From NCBI RefSeq assembly GCF_017591425.1, contig NW_024466307.1, forward strand, positions 4,541,001 through 4,605,000: 64,000 nt of DNA, written 5' to 3'. Under the pieces are notes generated by a model. It was not told the DNA's origin, searched no databases, and worked only from the letters and a program-made list of their open reading frames with translations. Both the position numbers and the translations under genes were made by a program. The DNA is from Ochotona curzoniae (lineage: Eukaryota; Chordata; Mammalia; Lagomorpha; Ochotonidae). Below, in pieces: positions 1-9,850 of the stretch. Each line of letters begins with the position of its first letter. Position 1 is the first letter of the stretch.

Positions 1-3000
1 AACTGACCACAACCAGTTATAAAAGATTGTACTTTCTGTAATGTTACACAGTCGCAAATTTGTGTCATAACATATGTATATTTGAAGATATGAACTATTT
101 GAATATTGTTGTAACAAACACACTATCAGTATTTCTCATGTCCACATTTAATATCTAAGGGGAACAAGTTTTCAGACATGTGCTGAACAGTTTTTCCCCA
201 GTTGTTGCACTTACTTAGCTTCTCTCTCTTTTTTTTAATCAGTCAGGTAACTTTTTTACTTGATAGTAGATTCATTCGTAGGTACCTCCTTGCCACTTTG
301 ATTTTTGTAAATCTTCTGTTATACCAGATTTTTAATCTATGTTTCTTTTTTTCAGAAATTCTGATATGTTATTAAGTTTATACATAATTATGTCACTCTT
401 AAGTGATGTAATTTTAAGCTTAATTTTCCTTGTTCAGTTGACTTACTCGGACTTCCTATGTTGCATAGATGGATAATTGCAGTCATCCTGACTTTATTTT
501 TTTTCCATTTCTTCAGGAAGATATTTGATATTTCAGTTTTAAAACAGTGTGGACGTGGCTCTTATCAATCAGATGAAGGACATAGATTAGACAATAAGCT
601 AACAACACAGTTACTAAATAGGGCTCGCCATATTTTAATTTCAATTTATCAATAGTATTTTCCATTTTTAATTCTATTTTTAATAATCTAGTGTCAAATT
701 TCCCAATTTGCAAAATTTATATGTGATGCTTTCACATGCTTGTGATGTTTTAAAAAGGAAACTTTCATCTCAATTTCATTATTTCATAAATACGATACAG
801 AGGACTTCCACAGATCTTGCGCATTGTAACTAGTTCCTGAAAATTGGTTAAACTCACTAGCTCGCTGGTCTCACGGTATAGTTTCAATTACTTCCATATC
901 TGCAATCTTGTGTTCTTCACCATCTACTTTCTTCAACTAATCACCCCAGATCTTCTTACGTAATCTATCAAAGTGTTGTTTGATTCACTTCCATCTTCTA
1001 GGCTTCTAGTTAATATGCTCATGGCTTTTACATTTTGGAAATTTGACGTGCTGTGATATTAACTTTTTTAGATATCCATGAGTATTCATGTATATATTTA
1101 CATATCATACCCCATCCTCACAACCAATGAATATGTAGGGTTTGCAGCCTGAGCTCAGGTTGTCCCTTCTGATTAAGAACTTCAACTTCTTTATCCAGTG
1201 GTTTTCAAAGTGGCTTTCTGTTGTTGCTGTTACCAGTTACACCCAGAAGTAATCTTCTCAAATTTTGGTCCTCAAGGCTTTTTCAGTGACAAAACTGTTA
1301 ACTTCTTGACAGCTATCTGTTTCCTAAGGCTTGTTGCAAATTCCACCTTTCTGTTTCATAACAAAATCTTATTTATTTTCCTTTACTCATGGAGACCAAG
1401 GAAACTTACCCCAGCTGTTTACACTGGAAATATTTAAAGCCTGAATCAGATGATAACAATGAGACTTGGCCAGTGCAATCGCATGTTCTCAATACTAAAA
1501 GCAATCTTTTTTAATTTCTTTCAGCAGAAAAATAAGATGAATTCAGCGGCATCTCAGTGGCTTTAACCAAAATTCATCACAAGTTTTTCAATAACTTTTA
1601 AGAGTTGTAAGAAAAAAAAATTATTGTTTCTATTAATGCTATCCTCAAAAAAAAAAGAGGTCTAGTTTTAAACACTGTGAAAAAAGCAATGCAGATGTAT
1701 CTTCATTTACATATTTTTTCATGAAAAAGAAATCCACTGTTAGTACTAATGGTACAAATAATAAATACACACAAATGCTAGCCTCATTTCCATTCTCTTT
1801 TCTCTCTAGAAACTAAACGTATTAAATATGTTTGCTCACATATGCACTTACCCTTGAAATGCACAAAGGTACTCATTCCTACCACTTTCAATTACTTAAC
1901 ACATTCTCCTGCATATGTATAACCTTGAAGGTCGTAAAGTACTACTTGTAAACATTTAAGACTTGTTATTCATCCTTCTAATGTTCACCTGGACAACCTC
2001 AATTATTTTATGAGGCTCTGACAATTAGTATCTATATCATTTTCTTATTGGTACTCTCTATGATTTTATATGTAAAAGAACTCTCTCAACTGAAAGACAG
2101 ATCAATAAATTATGTCCGTATTACTAATTTTATTTAGACTACAGTTATTATATTTGCAATATTAGTACCAAACATATTAGTCTGTATTCATATATGCCTC
2201 ATTAAGCATTTGCTTTGTCATTTTTTGAAATATCCTGACAGAGTAGGATGCAATGACAGTCAGTCTGGTTCATGTGTAATTGAATTTGAATGAGGTGGGA
2301 GTATACTTAATTTTTTCCTAAAGACTTTAAAAGGTAATTTATAATTTTAAATGTTGCCATTTAAAATTTACTCAGATATTGGGATTTGAGCACTTAAATA
2401 TTAATATTTATGTAATCAAACTTTTTCGTTTCTGTGCTTATCAATAATTAATAAGCATGTCCTTCAAAATGATTCAGTATCAATAGATATCTTTTTGTGT
2501 AGTGGGAAAAAAAATGATTTTTTACTGCCACGTAAACCAGCAAGTGCAAAACCATGCCATCATTTAATAGTACATCATATTTCCTTAGCAGCTTGACAGT
2601 ACTTTTCCAAAGTACATTACAGTTTCAGATAATGGTGATAGAGTAACATGAAAATAGTATCAAGCACCAAACGTCAAATATGTCTGTCTGGAATATGGAC
2701 CCATATTTCTTCTCCAATGCATGACTGTCACTGATAATAATAGAATTATGTGATTCTAATGCTGCGTAATAAAGTTGTAACTCAATATTGAGAAATACTG
2801 GTGTTATCATGAACCATAAATCATAGAAAAGTCAAAATGTAGAGAAGAAAAACAGATCAGAGGCAAGGATACAGAAACGATATTTTTGAAGAATTTATTT
2901 TGAACACTGAAATCATCCTCTTTCCTACTTCTGTTTTCCTGACCTGGTGATCCTGTCTGCTTCCTATTTACTGCACTGTGTGCAAATCACATTATTCCCA

Positions 3001-3388
3001 TTTAACTCTTCAGCATTAATGCTTAAAGGAGTTTCAGGGGGATGTTAGTACGTGGGAAATGATACAGTTGGGTTTCCACATAAACTGAAGGGTAGATCAT
3101 CTTGTGAATCAAAAAATGAGTAGTTAAGAGCTTCAAGAAATTAGAGATAAGAAATCATTATTATCAAAATGAAATAGGGCACAGTAAATCGGTTTTAACA
3201 AAAATAACCCATGATGTAAAAACACAGAATGGTGTTTATGAGTTTACAAATACTACTGTCTGAAGCCCCCTCATAGTTCTCAGTTTAGGAAATAGAACCT
3301 AAGTCTGTCATCACTGTTTTCCACAAAAGTAAACATTTGCATTTTTCAAGTTACTTTCCAGACCACTGGCTTATTTCTCTTTCCCTCC

Positions 3389-3392
<4 letters not shown>
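1..3392. other. AT-rich unique DNA, no gene seen
   Basis: No recognisable SINE, exon or RNA gene was found on either strand. Open frames are at most 92 codons, have no recognisable protein similarity and are broken by TAA/TAG/TGA at the density expected of AT-rich DNA. The stretch around 790-1400 contains short protein-like runs on the minus strand, but stops interrupt them and I could not assign them. It may hold very old, unrecognisable transposon DNA. Confidence 0.7.

Positions 3393-3463
<71 letters not shown>
3393..3463. repeat. Compound microsatellite (AC)n(TC)n
   Basis: An uninterrupted run of about 18 AC units (3393-3428) passes directly into about 17 TC units (3429-3463). Both halves are pure, which suggests a recent and polymorphic locus. 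The minus-strand frame across it is an artefact made of Arg-Glu and Val-Cys dipeptides. Confidence 0.97.
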
Positions 3464-3465
<2 letters not shown>

Positions 3466-3627
3466 ATATTTTCACATGTTTCCAAACTGAGGAAGGCAGT
3501 ATAATAAAATGTGATCTTTTTAGGCCCACTAGCTTGCTTCAGACATGCGCTCATTATTTAGATTTAATGTATCCCATTTTTAAGAAGTGGGAAATTATCT
3601 TATAAAAACAGAAAATTTAAATTTTTG

Positions 3628-3945
3628 TTGACACAATGGCTCATCTGGTGAATTCTCTGTCTAAAAGCACGAGCTTGCCATATGGCCACCAGTTCACATC
3701 CTGATTGCTACACTTCCCATCCAGCTCCCTTTTTGTGCACAGAGAAAGCAGCAGAGGATGACACAAAGCCTTGACAAGCTGCCGCTGTGTGGGAGACCCA
3801 GAGAAGACTCCTGGCTCCAGGTTGTCTCATTCTGATCATTGTGGTCATTTTGCAGAGTGAGTCAGCAGATGGATGAGCTGCCTCTGTCTCTTTTCTGTAT
3901 CAACCTGTCTTCCCAATAAAATAAGTAAATCTTTAAAAAATAAAA
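3628..3945 (+). mobile_element. CSINE, near full length
   Basis: A tRNA-derived lagomorph SINE that relies on L1 enzymes to move. In order it shows a decayed A-box region, a B-box-like AGTTCACATCC near 3689, the block 'aagcagcagaggatg', the block 'gggagaccca', the 3' 'cagcagatgga', a pyrimidine-rich stretch, and a tail 'aataagtaaatctttaaaaa'. Divergence from the family consensus is substantial, so it is not a young copy. It forms an inverted pair with the minus-strand copy that follows. Confidence 0.88.
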
Positions 3946-3982
3946 ATGAATCATGGAAAGTATAATTATTTTCAAATTTTAA

Positions 3983-4245
3983 AGTTTAATTTATGTTTTT
4001 GAAAGGGAAAGAAACAGAGAGAAAGACTTCTTATTTTGTGGTTCGCACTCCCAAATGGCTATAAAAGGCAAGCTGGCCCAGGCTGAGGCCAGGAAGCAGA
4101 AACTCTACCGAAACCTCCCAGATGAGAAGGGGCCCACACGCTCAGCTTCCTCAGACACAGGAGCAGGAAGTAGGATTGCAAGTTGAGTAGCTGGAATGCA
4201 AATGGGCAATCTAATGTGGCCCGACGGTTTTAAAATTGGAGGTTA
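3983..4245 (-). mobile_element. CSINE, diverged, reverse orientation
   Basis: Reverse-complement order of the SINE blocks: a T-rich tail, 'gaaagggaaagaaacagaga', 'actcccaaatggct', 'ggctgaggccaggaagcag', then the head with 'tgagtagctggaa'. It lies about 40 bases from the plus-strand copy at 3628-3945, with the two tails facing each other. Confidence 0.78.
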
Positions 4246-4967
4246 AGTCATAGAACCACAAACTGTCCTCTTGTGTTACTTTCAAATAAATAGATTGCTT
4301 GCATTTTAAAAATGGCACCCTTCTAGCCATGATTCTTTCGCTTTGTTTCATTTTTATGATTTATACCCATGTTTAAGACACACTTTTATGTCAAAGTGCT
4401 CCCTTGCACTAGGCTATAAATATTCTCCCAAGCATGGCAGTGACGACAGATGAGAGACCATAACACAGCAGATAACAGCGTGGTTATTCCACGAAGGGTG
4501 GGTGTGAGAGTTCTTGTTGCCGGAAGGGTCTATAACAGGTATTCGAAGGTATTGCCTAAGAAAGCATGCACGCTGATTGTCATCAAGTGAAAGTTTAAAT
4601 GAGCTATCCGGGAACCAGGGGCTTTAACCTCTAACTTGTTGGACAATTTAGTGGAGATAAAGATTTTAACACTAAAGTAAATTAAAAATATCATATCAAA
4701 AACTAAAAAATGGAAGAGAAAGAAAGAGAGGGAGGCAGGCAGGGAAGTACAGAAGGGAAGAAGAAAAGAAGGGAAAGGGAAAGCAAAGTATTATTACACT
4801 ATTATAATTATACAAAAAGAAAAGATGTGGAAAACATGTACTGACAACATACTGTAACACAAAATGTTTTTGAAATGTTAGAAATTTTAAAACTCCTATA
4901 ATAATGCACACTGTAATATTTATTCCTATTTATAGCCTTGGCTTATGTTCTTAAGAAACATGCTCAC
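4246..4967. repeat. Unique DNA followed by a GA-rich stretch, possible fourth copy of an unnamed repeat
   Basis: 4246-4689 shows nothing recognisable. 4704-4795 is strongly purine-rich (GA, GGCA and GAAA runs). The purine tract, the following 'aaagtattattacac' and the AT-rich continuation resemble the 3' half of the unnamed repeat at 5520-5790 and 14480-14720, where 'aaagtatcactatg' holds the equivalent place. The resemblance could be low-complexity coincidence. Confidence 0.4.
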
Positions 4968-5282
4968 TTATTTATTTTTAATTTTTAATTGACAGGCAGA
5001 TTTAAAAGAAAATATTTATTTATTTCTATTGATTTTCCATTCACTGGTTCACTCCCCAAGGGACCACAATGGTCAGAGATAAGCCAATCCAAAGGCAAGG
5101 AGCCAGGAGTTTCTTCTAGGTCTCCCATGCAGGTGCAGGGTCCCAAGGCTTTGGCCCGTTCTCTACTGCTTCCCAGGCCACGATGGTTGGGAGGAGAAGC
5201 AGTCTGGACACGAACTGCTGTCCATGTGGGATCCCGCTGCATGCAAGGTGAAGATTTACCCACTAGGCTATCATGCCAGGAC
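4968..5282 (-). mobile_element. CSINE, near full length, reverse orientation
   Basis: T-rich tail, then the reverse-complement blocks 'tggttcactccccaag', 'aggagccaggag', 'aggtctcccatgcaggtg', 'cccaaggctttggccc' and 'ctactgcttcccaggcca', and a head ending 'ctaggctatcatgccagg'. The 'aaggctttgg' variant fits pika better than rabbit. A second copy on the same strand follows without a gap. The opposed 92- and 105-codon frames here are shadows of the SINE. Confidence 0.92.
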
Positions 5283-5513
5283 CTGATAGGCAGATTTTAC
5301 AGATAAAGAGAGATCAGGAGAGGTTTTCCACCTGTTGGTTCACTTCCCAAACAGACCCAACAATGTTGGGCCATCCCCTACTGCTTTTCCAGGCAATAAG
5401 TAAAGAGGTGAATCAGAAGTAGAGCAGTTGGGATATGAAATGGTGCCCAAAGAAGATGCCAGCACTACACGGCAGAGGATTAGCCTTTTACAACACTGTG
5501 CTGGCCTGAACAG
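5283..5513 (-). mobile_element. CSINE, internally deleted, reverse orientation
   Basis: Abuts the previous copy. It shows 'gttggttcacttcccaa', then jumps to 'gggccatcccctactgct' and runs to a head 'acaacactgtgctggcc'. The middle block holding the 'ccaggagc...tctcccac' part is missing, so this is a deletion variant or a copy damaged when its neighbour inserted. Confidence 0.85.
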
Positions 5514-5790
5514 TTAGTTTCCTCCTATTTGCAACATGCTAAAATTTTTATCTAATGAAGTGTTAAGTCTGTGATTATGAAGTGAAATACACAACTAAAA
5601 CAAAGCAAAACAAACAAAAAGAACAAGAAAAAAATTGGAAGACAAAGAAGGAAGGGAGTGAGGAATCAGCAGGGGGGAGGATAGAAGGTTGGGAACCACC
5701 AGAAAGGCTCAACATCTGCAATGTGAAATATGTGAAACTTGCTCACTTTGTATAAGCAGAAGAAATTATTTTTAAAAATTACAAATATCT
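5514..5790 (+). repeat. Unnamed dispersed repeat, copy 1
   Basis: Shares an ordered set of blocks with 14480-14720 and, more weakly, with 48395-48600: a GAACAGTTAG-like start, a T-rich stretch, the core TTAAGTCTGTGATTATGAAG at 5563-5582, an A-rich part, a GGAAGGGAG-type purine part, then 'aatatgtgaaact'. The layout (T-rich, short core, A-rich and GA-rich) resembles the 3' untranslated end of an L1 or similar retrotransposon, but I cannot name the family. Confidence 0.6.
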
Positions 5791-6171
5791 TCATGCTTGT
5801 TGTGAGGAAGGAGTTCGTATGAAAATTAAGCAGACTCCTACCGAGGGAATAACACAGCATTGTCAGTAAGCATTACTAATCCAAGAGCAAACCATCTGTC
5901 AATGGAAGCCATGCTCTTCACCCTGCAGCTCTGTCAGCCTGGGCAGGTATGGACCTTAATGTATAGTATTTTCATTTGTGGAAATTGTTGCATATGGATA
6001 TTGTAAACTAATACTATGCACTTCATAGAATTATTTGAAGTTTGAATAATTGGTAGATGCTTTAAATGGCATCTTGTATTGACTAAGCAGTATGTAACTC
6101 CCACAATTATAGGTAGGTAAATTTATTGTTTATTTCAAATGACAGAATAAAAGTGAGGAGGCATTTCTACC
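5791..6171 (+). repeat. Unique DNA with a MIR-like relic
   Basis: About 5995-6085 keeps the order of the 3' half of the ancient tRNA-derived SINE MIR: 'cttcatagaattatttgaag' (compare CTCATAGGGTTGTTGTGAGG in the family), 'agatgctttaaatggc', then 'gactaagcagtatg'. Divergence is high, as expected for MIR, so the call is tentative. The rest is unassigned. Confidence 0.4.
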
Positions 6172-6519
6172 ATGTATGGCATCTTCAAGTTGTCAAAGAG
6201 TGCCAAAGAGCCTGACTTCCAATTTTCAATGTTTTTTTTTCTTTTACAAGTTTACTCAAAGTGGTTGACATGGAAGCAAATGGAAGAGCTAGTAGCATCG
6301 AATCCCCAGTATGATCACGCATCTACCGCTCATGTCTGGATCATTTATTATGAGCACGGGTTGATGGGAAACACCACTACAAAAATGTCAAAGGAAGATA
6401 TTTGTGCTGCCACTTCCCCTGGCTTCTGGGCTAAATGGGCAACAATCATGATTCATGTGAGAAATTTTCAGGGAACAGTCTGTAAAGATGTGAAATATGT
6501 CAAAAGCTTTTTGCACTGA
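6172..6519 (+). other. Unassigned 115-codon open frame, probably non-coding
   Basis: This is the longest frame outside a recognised repeat. A pyrimidine run ending in AG (about 6230-6250) looks like a splice acceptor and would open the frame at the residues VYSKWLTWKQMEE; the frame ends in KSFLH followed by TGA. There are four Trp residues and a mixed composition, unlike the Phe/Ile/Leu/Ser-rich frames typical of AT-rich noise. I do not recognise the protein, see no domain, no donor site and no promoter. Chance or an old retrocopy fragment is more likely than a live exon. Confidence 0.2.
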
Positions 6520-8617
6520 TGACATGTCATTCAGAGGATAAATAGTCTGTGATGTATTAATTTTTGATGATTGTAGCATGGGTGTTTGCTAGACAAGCTA
6601 GGCCTTAATGCCTCGAGATGATGAATGAATGGTTTCGAAACATCGTATTATCTCTACACTCCTGATGAAGGGAATGAGGGTAATTGCTTTCATTTAGTCA
6701 ATGTAATACATCTCCTTCGCGAATGTCCCGGAGTCCTTTATTCACTGCATTACAGCCTCTTTTCTTGATTTACTGATTTTAGAAAAGCCACTTTGATTCA
6801 TGTTTCTTGGTTATTATTTTCAATAGCAGATATCAAAAAACATTTTAGGCCATAACTATTTATCTTAAATATTTATCCTTTACCAAAATGTATCCACATT
6901 AGTTATCAAGTATCATTAAATCAATCTAATAAATTAAACACAATACTGATTTTTCTTTCTGATCTTGATCATATATTTTTGTTGACTATAATGTGTTTCT
7001 GGTTACGACTCCTAGCATTAATGCATAAACCATTAAAAATAAAGAGAACAAGCACCAACATATTAAAAAAGAGAAAATGTAGAATTAAAACATACCCATA
7101 TTTGGACATATTCCATAATGAGAACAAAAATTAACAAATTATGTTGTTTAGGTCATTGGAAGTCATACAATGATTACCCTAAAATCACACTCTTTTTAAA
7201 TAGTAATTAAAATTAGTCCTGGCTTATCCATGAAAAACCTATAGTGAGGTGAAAATTAAGTTATTCAGCACAAAATAAACATGTGCTGTGGGGACACAGA
7301 AGTGGACAAGAGGAAAAGAAGCACAATATTCGGAACAACTGCTTTTTATTTTAGACCCAGGAGATTAAGACATAAATAATTCTATCTTAATTACATATAT
7401 GGGATTATGACTGACTGATAACAGTAAGCTATCTTTTCTAATAAGTAATACTTTATGTAACACATCTCACTTAACTTTAATAAAACACTAGAAAGTTAAA
7501 CTTGCTGCAAATCATGTTTTCAGATGTGAAAGCTGATTTTGAAAAAGGTCAAGTATCTTGCCCAGTGTCGCCAAGTTCACATTTCTAAGAATAAGGCAGC
7601 ATTTCTTCTTCCATTTCAAATGAGCTTTAGGATTGTAAACAACAAACCAAGGCCAATTAGAGTGTTTTGGTTTTTTCATCTGGAGATACAACCAAACTTA
7701 CTGTAAACAAGTATTCTATGTCAATGAGTATTTCAAGTTAAAGTATACAAGAGCAGAGAAGACTACACAGGAGGAAAACAATGATTCTTACGAATAACGC
7801 ACAACTGACTTCAAACACATACTCCTGATTCATGTGCTTGAAAATGTAATGATGCAACTGTTGAAGAATAGGAACATGTTGAATATAACATGCAAGAAAG
7901 AAAGAAAAAATAATGCACAGGAAGTAAACTGCTTAGTCTCATTTGGCTACTCTAGTCTTGCCATTTAGAGTTAAGAAACTCATTGTTTCTTGGAGCTTGT
8001 ACACACACATGGAAATGGATGAGGGTAGGATTTATGCCACAGGGGGAATAGAAAAGGGAACGTCCATAAATATCAGCCAAGGGACGCAGAGCAGAATGCG
8101 AGAGCAGAGTGCACAGTCACGTGATCCCTCTGGGAATCCAGCCCCAGCCCTGATGCTCAAAGCTAAGTGCAAGTCAGGAAGGTTGATTGAAGGTGCGTGG
8201 TGCAATCTGGTGTTAGGCTATGCATGCTCATGAATGGTACAGTTTCAAAAGTAGCAAGGTGACTACATTCAATAAGTGGTGACGTATCAAATGCAAGTAA
8301 AAGTTTCAACATGATTTTGCTTCAACATTTAATGACATTGCCATTAAAAAATTAAGTGTTGAACATATACTGGGCACAAGATACTTAAAGGAGAAATTAA
8401 ATATTCTACTACTTTTTATAGAAGAAACATAAGAACATAAATAATAACAGTTGAAGGTTGAATTTTATAAAGAAAAAAAAGGAAAGTAAATAAATGTTAA
8501 TGGGATTAAAGGAAAGTCTTCCAGGAACTATTTTCAGTGAAAATCTTCACGTCAAACATCAATTGGTTCTAGCAGCAAATACTTTAAATCCACTTCTGTT
8601 CTGAATGATCATGAGGA
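6520..8617. other. AT-rich unique DNA with one possible MIR relic
   Basis: No SINE or exon was seen. Around 7440-7610 the minus strand may carry a MIR relic: 'aaaaaggtcaagtatcttgc' followed by 'ccagtgtcgccaagttcaca' mirrors the well-known AGGTTAAGTAACTTGCCCAA block of that element. 7943-8233 is an open frame of 96 codons with slightly higher GC, but no family is recognisable and the frame has no supporting signals. Confidence 0.5.
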
Positions 8618-8715
8618 AACCAGTGAGAAGTGAATTGTCAGGTGAGAGATATTCTCTCTCACCATCCCTCTCACTCTTTAGTTCTTTCAAATAAATCTTT
8701 TCAAAAAGGTAATGC
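8618..8715 (+). mobile_element. CSINE 3' fragment
   Basis: Only the 3' end is present: 'gtgagaagtgaattgtcagg', a CT-rich stretch 'attctctctcaccatccctc', then 'tttcaaataaatctttt'. This order is the standard CSINE end. It is 5' truncated, as many target-primed insertions are. Confidence 0.6.
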
Positions 8716-9589
8716 AAATGCAGATGAAGAAAATAAAAGTGCTAACTATGTTAAGATCCAACTTGGTCAAGTTAGTTATTTAAATTCCTAAAAGAAGAGA
8801 AAGTTAAAAAGGGAGATCAGAGAGATGGGTTATAGAACTGACTGGGTCTACCATTACTAACTTTGAAAATGCAAAACACAGGGAATTAGCAAGGTATATA
8901 TATTAAAAATCTGTCCAAAGCCTCCTGAAAAAAAAAAAACAGTTTATTGGAAATGGATAAGGAAATCCAATTCCTGGGCCTCTGCTGATTTAATATTTAT
9001 TGAACAAGTATTATATGTCTGCCACTGTGTGTAATCCTAAATATTCTGATGTTAATTATAGCCAACAATATTTTTACTATTATTTATCCATCAAATATCT
9101 GCATTACTCTATTCTTTAGCTCCTTAATCTCTTCATATTGAACTTAATGCAGGTAGAGTGACACTTTAAGCATGGTGTATATCACATTTCTGTTTTTGAA
9201 AGTGGGTACTTTGATGAAGACTTTGGAGTGTTCTTGGAGTCAGCATTAGCAGAAAGGAAGAAATAATTCATCAAAGAGAAGACAAAGTGTGACACAATTC
9301 TTTGCTCAAGCAATGCAGGTCTGTAACTGTGATGAGTTTCATGGTTGTCATGCAGTAATGAGATTGAGCTTCTACATTAATCAATTTTTTTTGGAATCAG
9401 ACTCTCCATGAAAGAGTGAGCAGTTGAAGGTCATTTTCAGTCAGCACTCTCAGCAGCCAGGAAAAAAAATAATACTCTCATTTCTTGAAGAGAGTTATCA
9501 ATCGCAAATCATGGTGTCCATTCATGTAGGAGAAATTTTATGTAGAATGGAACCCAAAAAATAGCATTAGAACAATTGGCTTTTCTGGG
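8716..9589. other. Unique DNA, possible ancient repeat near 8985-9045
   Basis: 'aatatttattgaacaagtat' followed by 'tatgtctgccactgtgtgta' resembles the widespread ancient-repeat block TTTATTGAGCACCTACTATG...CAGGCACTGTGC. Nothing else was recognised. A short A run (8929-8939) is present but has no SINE or gene body upstream. Confidence 0.35.
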
Positions 9590-9850
9590 TCTGTAAAATA
9601 GGGCCATGGGAGGGCCCCCCGACGTCCATCTTGCAATGCTCGGTTTGATAGTCCACTACATTTCCTGTCTGCAGCTTCTTATTTCTGCACACCCTGGGAA
9701 GAAGCAGTGAGCTGATGTCGCTGGGTCTTTGACACTTAGATGCATGACACAGGCTGAGTCCCAGCTCTGGTTTGTAAGGAATGAGCAAGCAGATAGGAAC
9801 CCTCTTGCCTCCCTGTCACTGTGGTTTTCCATAGAAATAAACGTAAAATG
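9590..9850 (+). mobile_element. Old, diverged CSINE
   Basis: The middle and 3' parts follow the older CSINE layout: 'cagcttcttatttctgcaca' and 'ccctgggaagaagcagtgag', 'gggtctttgacac', 'gtcccagctctgg', then 'gagcaagcagataggaac', a pyrimidine stretch and 'atagaaataaac'. The head (9590-9650) is hard to recognise. Three overlapping open frames here are by-products. Confidence 0.6.

Noticed and set aside
1190..1310. MER5/hAT-Charlie transposon end
   Set aside because: 'ccagtggttttcaaagtgg' resembles the family terminus, but the resemblance stops after about 18 bases and no second inverted end was found.
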